In this document: positions 45,799 through 55,187 of the stretch, piece after piece
Layout of the letters: each line of letters starts with the position of its first letter
Position numbering within the stretch: the stretch's first letter is position 1
Source of the DNA: Rhodobacteraceae bacterium 63075
GTDB lineage: Bacteria; Pseudomonadota; Alphaproteobacteria; Rhodobacterales; Rhodobacteraceae
Reading direction: 5' to 3'
DNA length: 64,000 bases
Assembly: GCA_003417655.1 (NCBI GenBank)
Contig: QVMW01000006.1
Span: forward strand, 96,852 to 160,851
Position numbers and translations under genes: made by a program
The notes under the pieces: model-generated
The model's database searches: none
Seen by the model: the letters and a program-made list of their open reading frames with translations, nothing else
Told to the model about the DNA's origin: nothing

Positions 45799-47085
45799 TT
45801 ACTTGCCCGCTTCGAGAACGTCCTCGACGGTGCGCAGCCCGGTCTTGGGCGACTGAACCAGCACGGCCATATTGCCCGGCTTGTGCTCGTTTCGGAGCAT
45901 TTTCATATGGGCCGCGGGGATATCCGCCCAGGGAAAGACTTCCGACATGCAAGGGTCGAGCCGACGCTCGATCATCAACCGGTTCGCGCTGGCCGCCTGC
46001 TTGAGGTTGGCGAAATGCGAGCCCTGAAGGCGTTTCTGGTGCATCCACATGTAGCGCACGTCGAACGTGGTGTTGAAGCCCGAGGTCCCGGCGCAGATCA
46101 CGACCATGCCGCCCTTCTTGACCACCAGCGTGGAGACCGGGAAGGTCGCCTCGCCCGGGTGCTCGAAGACCATGTCGACGCTCACGCCCTTGCCGGTGAT
46201 GTCCCAGATCGCCTTGCCGAACTTGCGGGCCTCCTTGAGCCATTCGTTGTATTCGGGGCTGTTGACCGTGGGCAACTGGCCCCAGCAGTTGAAGTCCTTG
46301 CGGTTGATGACGCCCTTCGCGCCCTGATCAAGCACGAACTGGCGCTTGCTTTCGTCCGAGATCACCCCGATCGCGTTGGCGCCGGCGGTATTCGCAAGCT
46401 GGATCGCATAGGAACCGAGGCCGCCCGACGCGCCCCAGACCAGCACGTTCTGGCCGGGCTTGAGCTCATGGGGATGGTGGCCGAAGAGCATCCTGTAGGC
46501 CGTCGCCAACGTGAGCGTGTAACAGGCCGCCTCTTCCCAGGTCAGGTGCTTGGGGCGGGGCATGAGCTGCTGCGCCTGAACGCGGGCGAACTGTGCGAAA
46601 GAGCCATCGCCCGTCTCGTAGCCCCAGATCCGCTGGGTCGGCGAGAACATCGGATCGCCTCCGTTGCATTCTTCGTCATCGCCATCGTCCTGGTTGCAAT
46701 GGATCACGACCTCGTCGCCCACCTTCCACTGCTTGACCTTGTCGCCCACGGCCCAGACGATCCCCGATGCGTCGGATCCGGCGATGTGATAGTCCTGCCC
46801 GTGCACGTCGAAGGGGCTGATCGGCTGGCCGAGACCGGCCCAGACGCCGTTGTAGTTCACGCCCGCCGCCATCACCAGAACAAGCACTTCGTGGGAGTCG
46901 ATCTGCCATGTATCCACGACTTCCTGCTCGAAGGAAGTGTCCGGCTCGCCATGGCGCTCGCGGCGGATCGCCCAGGCATACATTTTCTTGGGCACGTAGC
47001 CCAGGGGCGGCATCTCGCCAACCTCGTAGAGGTCCTTCTCAGGTGCGTCATAAGGGGCGATGCCCGTTTCCGTGTCCAGTGCCAT
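45799..47085 (-). CDS. ccr: Crotonyl-CoA carboxylase/reductase
   Basis: The protein has 428 residues, the usual length. It is a large MDR-type enzyme: a GroES-like part (RRERHGEPDTSFEQEVVDTWQ near 40-60), then the NADPH-binding VWGASGGLGSYAIQLANTAGANAIGV near 220-245. The family-specific insert FSPTQRIWGYETGDGSFAQFARVQ is near 146-169. It reductively carboxylates crotonyl-CoA to ethylmalonyl-CoA, the key reaction of the ethylmalonyl-CoA pathway. The luxR-luxI pair lies just downstream on the same strand. Confidence 0.97.
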   Translation of the reverse strand: MALDTETGIAPYDAPEKDLYEVGEMPPLGYVPKKMYAWAIRRERHGEPDTSFEQEVVDTWQIDSHEVLVLVMAAGVNYNGVWAGLGQPISPFDVHGQDYHIAGSDASGIVWAVGDKVKQWKVGDEVVIHCNQDDGDDEECNGGDPMFSPTQRIWGYETGDGSFAQFARVQAQQLMPRPKHLTWEEAACYTLTLATAYRMLFGHHPHELKPGQNVLVWGASGGLGSYAIQLANTAGANAIGVISDESKRQFVLDQGAKGVINRKDFNCWGQLPTVNSPEYNEWLKEARKFGKAIWDITGKGVSVDMVFEHPGEATFPVSTLVVKKGGMVVICAGTSGFNTTFDVRYMWMHQKRLQGSHFANLKQAASANRLMIERRLDPCMSEVFPWADIPAAHMKMLRNEHKPGNMAVLVQSPKTGLRTVEDVLEAGK

Positions 47086-47240
47086 GGTTCCACTCCTAAA
47101 TCTGGCCTTGCGCCAGGCCTCGTTGCCGCAGCGCAGAATCGTCGTGACTTACCCTGAAATATCCATGCTCGCGAAATTTTGCAACCGCGATTGGTATCAT
47201 TTTGAAATTTTATAACCCAGCAGTCGCAGAAATTCTTTCG

Positions 47241-48608
47241 CTATTGCAGCAAATGCGCGATCGAACGCGCATAATATTCCAGGATCGGCCGCCCCTCCTC
47301 TGTCACGGTGAGGGCCCCGCTCTGTGCGTCTTCGCGCACGAAGCCCCGCCCGACAAGGTTTCGCAGGCCATACTCCGCGCCATAGGCCAGGTCCTCGCGC
47401 GGCGCATGCACATGCGCCTCGGGCATCCCGGCGATTGCTTCGGCAAAGCGCGCAGCGAAACTCTCCCGCGTCAGCTCCTCGGAGCCCAGCAGGAGCTGTG
47501 CGGCAAGCGGCACCGGCAGCACCGGCACGACCGAGCCGATACGCTCCATCAGCTCGCCCGCCAGCGCCTCGACATCAACATCGGCATCGCGCGCGCCGTC
47601 GCGAAACCCGGCCAGCGAGACCGGCGCGCCGAAGCTCACCGACGCATAGCCGAACCTGTGATAGCGCCGCGTGAGCCAGCGCCAGCCCAGCCGCATCACG
47701 TAGAACGCGACGACGGAAATCCGCGCCCTGAAGCGCCGCTCGCCCTTCGTCCCCGCCTCGACGAGGATACGGTCCTCGAACACCCTGTCATAGTTGAGCG
47801 CCACGGGCACGAAGACCACATCGCGCCCCTCCGGCGTATGCCCCTCGACGATATATTTCAGAATCCCGACTTTCGGAGACTGAAGCCCCCCGTCAAGGCT
47901 CAGCCCCCCCTCGGGGAAGACCGCCTGCGTCACGCCGCCATGCGTGGCCAGCGCCACGTAGCGCGCCAGCACCCGGCGATAGAGCGCCCCGCGTGATTTG
48001 CGGCGGATGAAATAGGCCCCCATCGCCTTGATGAGCCGCGACAGCGGCCAGACCCGCGCCCATTCGCCCACCGCATAGGACAAGGCGCTCTGCTCCGCGG
48101 CCAGATAGGTCACGAGCACATAATCCATGTTGCTGCGGTGGTTCATCACGAAGACGACCGTGGCGTCGCGGTCCACCCCGGCCAGCATGTCATGCGCGTG
48201 ATGGCCCATGCGCACGCGGTAAAGCGACCGGCTCAGAAACCGCGCCAAGCGGATCGCGAAGCCGTAATAGAGCGTCGCGCTGAATGACGGCACGATCTCG
48301 CGCGCATAGCGCTTGGCGCGCTCGAAGGCCACGTTCTCGGGCACAGCCTCCTTGCGGGCATGATCGACGATCGCCTCCCAGACCGCGCCGTCATAGATCA
48401 GCCGCTGGATCATGTCGTGCCGCCGCGCCAGCTTGAAGGGCTGGATGGGGCGCTCCAGCCGCTCGTTGAGCCGCGCCACGGCCTTTTCCATGCGCCGCCG
48501 GAAGAACCAGCGCACGGACGGAAAGAGAAAATGCGAGGCAAAGGTGACCGCCGCAAAGAGCACGATCAGGATCACGAGCCAAAGCGGCAGTTCAACGGTG
48601 TTCAACAT
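47241..48608 (-). CDS. Glycerol-phosphate/lysophosphatidate acyltransferase-like (PlsB/PlsC fold)
   Basis: The protein has 455 residues. An N-terminal membrane segment (PLWLVILIVLFAAVTFASHFLF) precedes the acyltransferase domain. The HX4D motif HRSNMDYVLVTYLAAEQ is near 157 and the FPEGG motif near 224 (TQAVFPEGGLSLDGG). Length and the long C-terminal part recall PlsB-like proteins, although E. coli PlsB is about twice as long. It probably acylates glycerol-3-phosphate or lysophospholipid at the membrane. It ends 155 bp upstream of ccr. Confidence 0.88.
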   Translation of the reverse strand: MLNTVELPLWLVILIVLFAAVTFASHFLFPSVRWFFRRRMEKAVARLNERLERPIQPFKLARRHDMIQRLIYDGAVWEAIVDHARKEAVPENVAFERAKRYAREIVPSFSATLYYGFAIRLARFLSRSLYRVRMGHHAHDMLAGVDRDATVVFVMNHRSNMDYVLVTYLAAEQSALSYAVGEWARVWPLSRLIKAMGAYFIRRKSRGALYRRVLARYVALATHGGVTQAVFPEGGLSLDGGLQSPKVGILKYIVEGHTPEGRDVVFVPVALNYDRVFEDRILVEAGTKGERRFRARISVVAFYVMRLGWRWLTRRYHRFGYASVSFGAPVSLAGFRDGARDADVDVEALAGELMERIGSVVPVLPVPLAAQLLLGSEELTRESFAARFAEAIAGMPEAHVHAPREDLAYGAEYGLRNLVGRGFVREDAQSGALTVTEEGRPILEYYARSIAHLLQ

Positions 48609-48652
48609 GGCTCACTGTTGCAACTTCCCGCCCGGAGCACAATATCCAACGG

Positions 48653-49240
48653 ATGTCAGAGATATTGATTGCCCGCGGCTTTTGCGATGCCGAACGCCCC
48701 GAGATCGCCGCGCTGTTCTGGGGCGCGTTCCGCAACAAGCTGCGGCTTCTGCTGCGTCCCGAGGACAAGGCCCTCGCCTTCATCGCCGCCGTGCTGGACC
48801 CCGAGCACGCGATCTGCGCGCGCAGCGAAACGGGCGCGCTGCTCGGGGTCGCCGGCTTCAAGACGGCCCGAGGCGCTCTCGTCGGCGGCGGGTTTCGCGA
48901 GCTTGCCGCGCATTTCGGGGCTTTCGGAGCACTCTGGCGCGGCCTTTTCCTCGAGATGCTCGAACGCGAGCCTGACGCGGGCGTGCTTCTGATGGATGGT
49001 ATCTTCGTCACCGAGGCTGCAAGGGGCCGCGGCATCGGCACGGCGCTCCTGGCGGCGGTCGGGGAACATGCTCGTGCGGAGGGCTGCGGATCGGTGCGCC
49101 TCGACGTGATCGACACCAACCCGCGCGCCCGTGCGCTCTACCTGCGCGAGGGGTTCGAACCCGGCCCGAAGACGGATCTCGGGCCCCTGCGCCATGTCTT
49201 CGGCTTTTCCAGAAGCGAGGAAATGCGCCTCACGCTGTGA
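48653..49240 (+). CDS. GNAT-family N-acetyltransferase
   Basis: The protein has 195 residues. The acetyl-CoA loop is FVTEAARGRGIGTALLAAVGEHA (about 122-144) and DVIDTNPRARALYLREGFEPG (near 153-173) follows, as in GNAT enzymes. The N-terminal half may set substrate specificity; the substrate is unknown. It is divergent from the acyltransferase gene with 44 bp between starts. Confidence 0.85.
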   Translation: MSEILIARGFCDAERPEIAALFWGAFRNKLRLLLRPEDKALAFIAAVLDPEHAICARSETGALLGVAGFKTARGALVGGGFRELAAHFGAFGALWRGLFLEMLEREPDAGVLLMDGIFVTEAARGRGIGTALLAAVGEHARAEGCGSVRLDVIDTNPRARALYLREGFEPGPKTDLGPLRHVFGFSRSEEMRLTL

Positions 49241-49353
49241 CGCGGCGGAAGACTGGCTTTCGCCGCAACGCAGCGAATTGACGCGCCATATAATTCCGCG
49301 TATTTAACTCCATGCGTAACAAAATTACCCAAGCTGATTCACGAGGCTCCTCC

Positions 49354-51321
49354 ATGTCGCAAGTGCAGAAAGACCGTCCCTGGCTCATCCGGACCTATGC
49401 CGGTCACTCCACCGCAAAAGCCTCGAACGCGCTCTACCGCTCCAACCTCGCCAAGGGCCAGACGGGCCTCTCGGTCGCCTTCGACCTGCCCACGCAGACA
49501 GGCTATGACAGCGATCATGTGCTGAGCAAAGGCGAGGTCGGCAAGGTCGGTGTCCCGGTCAGCCATCTCGGCGACATGCGTACGCTCTTTAATGAGATCC
49601 CGCTCGAGCAGATGAACACCTCCATGACGATCAACGCGACAGCGCCCTGGCTGCTCGCGCTCTACATCGCCGTGGCCGAGGAGCAGGGCGCGGATATCTC
49701 GAAGCTGCAAGGCACGGTCCAGAACGATCTCATCAAGGAATATCTCAGCCGCGGCACCTATGTCTGCCCGCCCAAGCCGAGCCTGAAGATGATCGGCGAC
49801 GTGGCCGAATACTGCTACACCCACATTCCCAAGTGGAACCCGATGAATGTCTGCTCCTATCACCTGCAGGAGGCTGGCGCGACGCCCGAGCAGGAGCTGG
49901 CCTTCGCGCTTGGCACGGCCGTCGCCGTGCTTGACGAGCTGCGCCCCCGCGTGCCAGCGGAGGATTTCCCGGCGCTTTGCGGGCGCATCTCCTTCTTCGT
50001 CAACGCGGGCATCCGCTTTGTCACCGAGATGTGCAAGATGCGCGCCTTCGTCGATCTCTGGGACGAGATCCTCGCCGAGCGCTACGGCGTCGAGGACCCG
50101 AAGTTCCGCCGCTTCCGCTACGGCGTGCAGGTCAACAGCCTCGGCCTCACCGAACAGCAGCCCGAGAACAATGTCTACCGCATCCTGATCGAGATGCTCG
50201 CGGTCACGCTCTCCAAGAAGGCCCGCGCCCGCGCGGTCCAGCTTCCGGCCTGGAACGAGGCCCTCGGCCTGCCTCGTCCCTGGGACCAGCAATGGTCCAT
50301 GCGCATGCAGCAGATCATGGCCTTCGAAACCGACCTTCTGGAATATGACGACCTCTTCGATGGCAACCCCGCCGTCGACGCGCGCGTCGAAGCCCTGAAG
50401 GACGGCGCGCGCCACGAGCTCAAGACACTCGATGACATGGGCGGCGCGATCGAGGCGATCGACTACATGAAATCCCGCCTCGTCGAAAGCAATGCCGAGC
50501 GCCTCGGGCGTATCGAGGCGGGCGAGACCGTCGTCGTCGGCGTCAACAAATATACCGAGTCGGAGCCCTCGCCGCTGATGAGCGAGGATGGCGGCATCAT
50601 GACGGTCGATCCCGCCACCGAAGCGGCCCAGATCGAAAGCCTCGAGGCCTGGCGCGCCGCGCGTGACGAGGCTGCCGTGAAATCCGCCCTCACCGCGCTG
50701 CGCGAGGCCGCCGCCATGGGCCAGAACATCATGCCTGCCTCGATCGCGGCCGCGAAGGCCGGGGCGACAACAGGCGAATGGGCCGCCGAGATGCGCGCCG
50801 TGCACGGCGAATATCGCGGCCCCACCGGCGTCTCGCCCGCCCCGTCGAACAGGACGGAAGGGCTCGACGATCTGCGCGAGGAGGTCGACGCGGTCTCGGC
50901 CAAGCTCGGCCGCCGCCTGTCGATCCTGATCGGCAAGCCCGGCCTCGACGGCCATTCCAACGGCGCAGAGCAGATCGCCTACCGCGCCCGCGATTGCGGC
51001 ATGGACGTGCGCTATGACGGGATTCGCCTGACCCCGGAGGAGCTGGTCCAATCCGCCGCCGAGAAGGAGAGCCACGTCATCGGCCTGTCGATTCTCTCCG
51101 GCTCGCATATCCCGCTGGTCGAAGAGCTGATGGAGCGGCTCGGCGCGGCAGGACTGGCCCATGTGCCGGTCGTCGTCGGCGGTATCATTCCCGAGGAGGA
51201 TGCCGAGCGCCTGCGCGCCATGGGCGTGGCCAAGGTCTACACACCCAAGGATTTCGAGCTCAACACGATCATGGCCGATGTCGTCGCCCTCGCCGCGCCC
51301 CGGCCCGAAGCCGCCGAGTAA
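49354..51321 (+). CDS. ecm: Ethylmalonyl-CoA mutase
   Basis: The ATG at 49354 gives 655 residues (a start at 49312 would add 14). It is an adenosylcobalamin mutase in one chain: the CoA-binding TIM barrel at 1-520 ([18 protein letters not shown]) and the B12 domain at the end with the DxHxxG motif in [16 protein letters not shown]. It converts ethylmalonyl-CoA to methylsuccinyl-CoA in the ethylmalonyl-CoA pathway. Its size fits Ecm better than a methylmalonyl-CoA mutase large subunit (about 710), and ccr nearby supports this. Confidence 0.93.
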   Translation: MSQVQKDRPWLIRTYAGHSTAKASNALYRSNLAKGQTGLSVAFDLPTQTGYDSDHVLSKGEVGKVGVPVSHLGDMRTLFNEIPLEQMNTSMTINATAPWLLALYIAVAEEQGADISKLQGTVQNDLIKEYLSRGTYVCPPKPSLKMIGDVAEYCYTHIPKWNPMNVCSYHLQEAGATPEQELAFALGTAVAVLDELRPRVPAEDFPALCGRISFFVNAGIRFVTEMCKMRAFVDLWDEILAERYGVEDPKFRRFRYGVQVNSLGLTEQQPENNVYRILIEMLAVTLSKKARARAVQLPAWNEALGLPRPWDQQWSMRMQQIMAFETDLLEYDDLFDGNPAVDARVEALKDGARHELKTLDDMGGAIEAIDYMKSRLVESNAERLGRIEAGETVVVGVNKYTESEPSPLMSEDGGIMTVDPATEAAQIESLEAWRAARDEAAVKSALTALREAAAMGQNIMPASIAAAKAGATTGEWAAEMRAVHGEYRGPTGVSPAPSNRTEGLDDLREEVDAVSAKLGRRLSILIGKPGLDGHSNGAEQIAYRARDCGMDVRYDGIRLTPEELVQSAAEKESHVIGLSILSGSHIPLVEELMERLGAAGLAHVPVVVGGIIPEEDAERLRAMGVAKVYTPKDFELNTIMADVVALAAPRPEAAE

Positions 51322-51376
51322 GCCTTTACCTCCCCGGCAATTCCCCGCAAACATGGCGCAAAACAGGAGAAGCGCC

Positions 51377-52084
51377 ATGACCGTTCACATCGGGGCCGAA
51401 AAGGGCCAGATCGCCGAAACCGTCCTCATGCCCGGAGACCCCTACCGCGCCCGCTGGGCCGCCGAGAATTTCCTCGACGGGGCCGAGCTGGTCAACGAGG
51501 TGCGCGGCATGCTGGGCTTCACCGGCACCTGGAAAGGCAACCGCGTCACGATCCACGGCTCCGGCATGGGCATGCCCTCGCTGTCGATCTACGCCAACGA
51601 GTTAATCCGCGACTACGGGGCCAAGACCCTCATCCGGATCGGCTCCTGCGGCGCAATGCAAGAGCACGTGGGCCTGCGCGATGTCGTCATCGCGATGAGT
51701 GCCACATCGCTCTCCACCCCGTCCTCCGCTATCTTCCGCGAAATCAACTTCGCCCCCCATGCTGACTGGTCACTCCTGAAAAACGCGGTCGCCGCCGCCG
51801 AAGCCATGGGCGCGAAAACCCATGTGGGCGGCCTCTACTCGTCGGATGTCTTCTACGACGAACGCCCCGACCTGACCGAACAGATGACGCGCCATGGAAT
51901 CCTCGGCGTCGAGATGGAAGCCGCCGAACTCTACAATCTCGCCCTGCGCCACGGCGCGCGCGCCCTCGCGGTCTGCACGGTCTCCGATCACCTGCAAACA
52001 GGGGAAGCGCTGCCGAGCGCGGAACGCGAGAAATCCTTCGGCGAAATGGTCGAGATCGCCCTCACCGCCGCCTTTCCCGGCTGA
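51377..52084 (+). CDS. deoD: Purine-nucleoside phosphorylase DeoD type
   Basis: The ATG at 51377 has an AGGAGA site and gives 235 residues. Typical DeoD motifs are [24 protein letters not shown] (4-27), [16 protein letters not shown] (near 64-79), IRIGSCGAM (near 87), and [10 protein letters not shown] (near 178). It phosphorolyses purine nucleosides to a base and ribose-1-phosphate. A BMP-type nucleoside importer at 34857-39886 could supply it. It lies 55 bp after ecm, with no functional link to it. Confidence 0.93.
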   Translation: MTVHIGAEKGQIAETVLMPGDPYRARWAAENFLDGAELVNEVRGMLGFTGTWKGNRVTIHGSGMGMPSLSIYANELIRDYGAKTLIRIGSCGAMQEHVGLRDVVIAMSATSLSTPSSAIFREINFAPHADWSLLKNAVAAAEAMGAKTHVGGLYSSDVFYDERPDLTEQMTRHGILGVEMEAAELYNLALRHGARALAVCTVSDHLQTGEALPSAEREKSFGEMVEIALTAAFPG

Positions 52085-52102
52085 GTCCCTGGCAGAATCA
52101 CG

Positions 52103-52162
52103 GCCTTTTTTCTTGCCGGAAATATCCCGGGGAGAGCGCGAGAGGGGCAGCGCCCCTCTCGC
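52103..52162 (+). repeat. Stem-loop repeat family, copy C
   Basis: ccttttttcttgccggaaat at 52103-52122 and atcccgg after it are followed by GGAGAGC and the 11-bp inverted repeat GCGAGAGGGGC/GCCCCTCTCGC (52138-52148 and 52152-52162) with the triloop AGC. Arms and loop are the same as in copy A. It sits just after deoD, and a convergent gene follows. It is probably a terminator-type element. Confidence 0.75.
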
Positions 52163-52230
52163 ATGCCTCGAGCCCGCCAAACAAGTTCGCCACACCCGAG
52201 TTGCGCGTTTGCCTCGCAATCCGCCTGGTC

Positions 52231-52251
52231 GGATTTGGCGAAGCCAAATTC
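52231..52251. terminator. Stem-loop at convergent end of deoD and DUF1989 gene
   Basis: GGATTTGGC (52231-52239) pairs with GCCAAATTC (52243-52251) around GAA, with one G-U. It is 5 bp beyond the DUF1989 stop at 52256. Together with copy C above it forms a region rich in terminator-like stems. Confidence 0.45.
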
Positions 52252-52255
52252 GAAA

Positions 52256-53098
52256 TCATCTGCCATGCGTGCCATCATACCCGTTGCGGGCAGGCGGCTC
52301 CCAGCCCTCAAGCGCCCCCCGTGCAGGCTCGAACACCTCGACGAGCAGCGGATAGCATGCCGCCGCATCCGACGTATGCTCCGCCGAGCAATCCCCGCCG
52401 GGACAGGCCGACAAGGCTCCGATCAGGTCGATCTCCGCGAAAAACTCGAGATAATCGCCAGGCCGCACGGGGCTGGCCTTCATGAAATACTGACCCGTCT
52501 CGCGGGTGAACCCGGTGCACATGAACACGTTCAGAACGTCATGAACATGGCCCTCGGCCTCGCGCAGCGAGACTCCCAGATGATCTGCCAGCGCGCGGGT
52601 GAGGTTCGAATGGCAGCAATGGTGATAATCCACGCCAGAGAGCAGGTTGCCGGTGTATGGGTCACAGCGCGTTCCGATCACGTCGTGAACCGAGCCGCCA
52701 TAGCTGTCGATGCCATACCAGCCCAGTGTGTCCTCCACGATCGTCGCCATGGGGCGCAAATACGGAAAGCCCGACCACATCCTCTCTGCAGTCGTCAGGT
52801 GCGTGCCATGAAGCGCCCGTGTCTTACCCGAATAGAACCGCTCGCCGAGGTCCTTGGCATTCCACAGGTTGAGATCGCCCACTTGCGGCCCGTCCACGCT
52901 GGTGATCCGGAAGAAATGCCCGGCAGGCACCTCGAAGGTGCAGGCCTCACGCGGCGGCGCCACGGCCTCGGCAACCTTCCTCGCGCCCGTCCGCGCCGCG
53001 CGGTAGAGCGCCAGCGGCGGCTCGGGCAGCGTCTCGTTGGGGTAGCATATGACAGGGGCCAGGGCGCGCCGTGCAGCGGCGTCTTCGGGTTCACGCAT
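52256..53098 (-). CDS. DUF1989 / urea carboxylase-associated family protein
   Basis: The ATG at 53098 gives 280 residues. The DUF1989 hallmarks are present: FEVPAGHFFRITSVDGPQVGDLNLWNAKD (near 54-82), TTAERMWSGFPYLRPMATIVEDTLGWY (near 100-126) and a Cys-His-rich YHHCCHSN (near 157-164). Many members occur near urea or allophanate genes; some are linked to amine or nitrogen metabolism. No such genes are visible here. It overlaps the upstream sulfotransferase-like gene by 8 bp. Confidence 0.88.
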   Translation of the reverse strand: MREPEDAAARRALAPVICYPNETLPEPPLALYRAARTGARKVAEAVAPPREACTFEVPAGHFFRITSVDGPQVGDLNLWNAKDLGERFYSGKTRALHGTHLTTAERMWSGFPYLRPMATIVEDTLGWYGIDSYGGSVHDVIGTRCDPYTGNLLSGVDYHHCCHSNLTRALADHLGVSLREAEGHVHDVLNVFMCTGFTRETGQYFMKASPVRPGDYLEFFAEIDLIGALSACPGGDCSAEHTSDAAACYPLLVEVFEPARGALEGWEPPARNGYDGTHGR

Positions 53099-53867
53099 TT
53101 TCCGTCTCCTCGTATCTGAAATAGCCCAGCCGGGCCTCCTGGCCCGCGTCGAGCTGCGCCCAGACGAAGGCGGTATCCTCCGGCGCGAGCGGCGCGTAGC
53201 GGGTCGGCTTGAACGCCCCTTCCCCGGGCCGTCCCCGCCGCGCCTCGATCGGGCGGAACTGCTGGTAGCGCGGCAGCTTGTAGCCCTCCGAGACAAGCCG
53301 CACGAAGCCCTCGGGATTGCTGGTCAAGTCCTCGTGGCGCACCATCAGGCAATTGGCGAAGCGCGCCTTGAGGCCGAGAAAACCCTGGTTCTTGGCCCGC
53401 CGGAGCTGGCAGATATTCTCGAACCGCTCGCCGGTGAGCGGGTGCCGGTCATGCTGAAGCTCCGCGCCCCAGCGCCGCCCGCGCTTGTCCACTCCGAAGT
53501 TCTGTTCATCGACGATCGCGTGCCAGGGCCTGCGGATGAAATCACGGAACTCCAGCCCCCGCAGCTCCGGCGCCGCGTGCCAGGGCCGCCTGTGCATCGC
53601 CCTGAGCCAGCTCTCGGGGCCCCGGAAAACCGCGATGGCCAGCGCCGTGTCCGGCGCTGCCACCATGTGGGGAAAGCCGTGTTTCCAGCCAAAGCGAAAG
53701 CCGTGCGGCCCGATCCTGTCGCCGGTGCTTTGCACAAGGGCCGGCAGGTTCGCCGTCAGAAGCGCATGGGCGAAATTGGTGCCCGAATTGCGCTCTCCGA
53801 AGACGAAATGCTCCTGCGGCGCGGTGCGGCTCATCTGCACATGGATCACGGGGACGCGCTCAGACAT
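53091..53867 (-). CDS. Sulfotransferase-like protein
   Basis: The ATG at 53867 gives 258 residues. The fold start is HFVFGERNSGTNFAHALLTANLP (about 19-41), where ERNSGTN resembles the PAPS-phosphate loop of sulfotransferases (RxSGTT). A conserved-type RHEDLTSNPEGF is near 195-206, like the ribose-binding RYEDL segment. Identity is suggestive but not proven. It overlaps the DUF1989 gene by 8 bp, and the two may act together. The sulfate acceptor is unknown. Confidence 0.65.
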   Translation of the reverse strand: MSERVPVIHVQMSRTAPQEHFVFGERNSGTNFAHALLTANLPALVQSTGDRIGPHGFRFGWKHGFPHMVAAPDTALAIAVFRGPESWLRAMHRRPWHAAPELRGLEFRDFIRRPWHAIVDEQNFGVDKRGRRWGAELQHDRHPLTGERFENICQLRRAKNQGFLGLKARFANCLMVRHEDLTSNPEGFVRLVSEGYKLPRYQQFRPIEARRGRPGEGAFKPTRYAPLAPEDTAFVWAQLDAGQEARLGYFRYEETENA

Positions 53868-54011
53868 GCCGCCCCCAGAAGCCCGCTCCCGCGCCGATGA
53901 TGATGCCGTCATGTCGGATAGCTCGTTCCTCCTGCTTTCGCGAAGAAGGCTAGAAGGCGGGCGGTGCCTTGTCCATATTCCGCGCGAGCGATCGTGCCCG
54001 GGACGGCGGTT

Positions 54012-54152
54012 TCAAGCCGTTTCCGGCATGTCCATGTAGCTGCACGAGGGGGTCGGCTTCGCCCCCTTGGCAGAGTAATAGCCGTAGAGTTGCTCAAGCG
54101 CCTCGCGGGCGGCGCTCTGTGCGGGATTGGCCGGGGCTGTCTGCGTCTTCAT
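54012..54152 (-). CDS. Small conserved hypothetical protein, 46 aa
   Basis: The ATG at 54152 follows a perfect AAGGAG site 7 bp upstream, which marks a translated gene. The 46 residues (AREALEQLYGYYSAKGAKPT near 15-34, and SCSYMDMPETA at the end) are compact. Similar small proteins occur in related bacteria as far as I recall. Longer in-frame starts lack a ribosome site. Function unknown. Confidence 0.7.
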   Translation of the reverse strand: MKTQTAPANPAQSAAREALEQLYGYYSAKGAKPTPSCSYMDMPETA

Positions 54153-54277
54153 GAGTTTGCTCCTTGTCGAGTTCAAACTCCTCCCGGAAGCAATATAGCA
54201 ACCGGATGCCGCCCCTGCACCGGCCAGTCTCTCATGGCTGCCCTGCACGGGATACAGAGCGCCAAGGCCCCAAAAGA

Positions 54278-54308
54278 GAAAAAGCCCTCGCCGATGACGG
54301 CAAGGGCT
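54278..54308 (-). terminator. Intrinsic terminator after the sdh operon
   Basis: On the minus strand AGCCCTTGCCG and CGGCGAGGGCT pair over 11 positions (one G-T) around TCAT, and TTTTT follows. It begins 86 bp past the sdhB stop (54394) and suits the end of sdhCDAB. It is the clearest minus-strand terminator in the window. Confidence 0.85.
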
Positions 54309-54393
54309 GTTTTCGTCGCACTGTCGGGCTCACCGGGCGAAGCGGGCTGAAGACAGCTCCCGCACCGGCCCGGGCGCGATCACAGGCAAAGGC

Positions 54394-55176
54394 TCAGACC
54401 AGCCGCTCGACCTGCATCTTCTTGAGCTCGGCGATCGCCTTGGCCGGGTTGAGCCCCTTGGGGCAGGTCTTGGCGCAGTTCATGATCGTGTGGCAGCGAT
54501 AGAGCTTGAACGGGTCTTCGAGATCGTCCAGCCGCTCGCCTGTCGCCTCGTCGCGGCTGTCGATGATCCAGCGATAGGCGTGCAGGAGAGCCGCCGGGCC
54601 GAGATAGCGGTCGGAGTTCCACCAGTAGCTCGGGCAGGCCGTCGAACAGCACGCACACATGACGCATTCGTAGAGCCCGTCGAGCTTCTTGCGGTCGCCG
54701 ATGGATTGCTTCCATTCCTTGGCAGGCCGGTTCGTCTTGGTCTCCAGCCAGGGCATGATGCTCGCATGCTGGGCGTAGAAATGCGTCAGGTCGGGAATGA
54801 GGTCCTTGACCACTTCCATATGCGGCAGCGGGTAGACCTTGACCACGTCGGTCTTCACATCGTCCATCCCGTAGATGCAGGCCAGCGTGTTGATCCCGTC
54901 GATATTCATCGCGCAGGAGCCGCAGATGCCCTCGCGGCAGGAACGGCGGAAGGTGAGTGTCGGGTCGATCTCGTTCTTGATCTTGACGAGCGCGTCCAGG
55001 ATCATCGGCCCGCAGGTGTCCATGTCGACGAAATAGGTGTCGACGCGCGGGTTCTTCCCGTCATCCGGGTTCCAGCGGTAGATGTCGAACTGGCGCAGCT
55101 TGCCGGCCCCTTCGGGCTTGGGCCATGTCTTGCCGGTGGTGATACGGCTGTTTTTCGGAAGTCTGAACTCTGCCAT
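54394..55176 (-). CDS. sdhB: Succinate dehydrogenase iron-sulfur subunit
   Basis: The ATG at 55176 gives 260 residues. The three cluster motifs are visible: [15 protein letters not shown] with the 2Fe-2S cysteines (near 78), [15 protein letters not shown] (near 174) for 4Fe-4S, and [14 protein letters not shown] (near 230) for 3Fe-4S. It carries electrons from SdhA to the membrane quinone site. It is the last gene of the sdh set; an 11-bp gap separates it from the lipoprotein gene. Confidence 0.97.
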   Translation of the reverse strand: MAEFRLPKNSRITTGKTWPKPEGAGKLRQFDIYRWNPDDGKNPRVDTYFVDMDTCGPMILDALVKIKNEIDPTLTFRRSCREGICGSCAMNIDGINTLACIYGMDDVKTDVVKVYPLPHMEVVKDLIPDLTHFYAQHASIMPWLETKTNRPAKEWKQSIGDRKKLDGLYECVMCACCSTACPSYWWNSDRYLGPAALLHAYRWIIDSRDEATGERLDDLEDPFKLYRCHTIMNCAKTCPKGLNPAKAIAELKKMQVERLV

Positions 55177-55187
55177 CTTTTTCTCCT

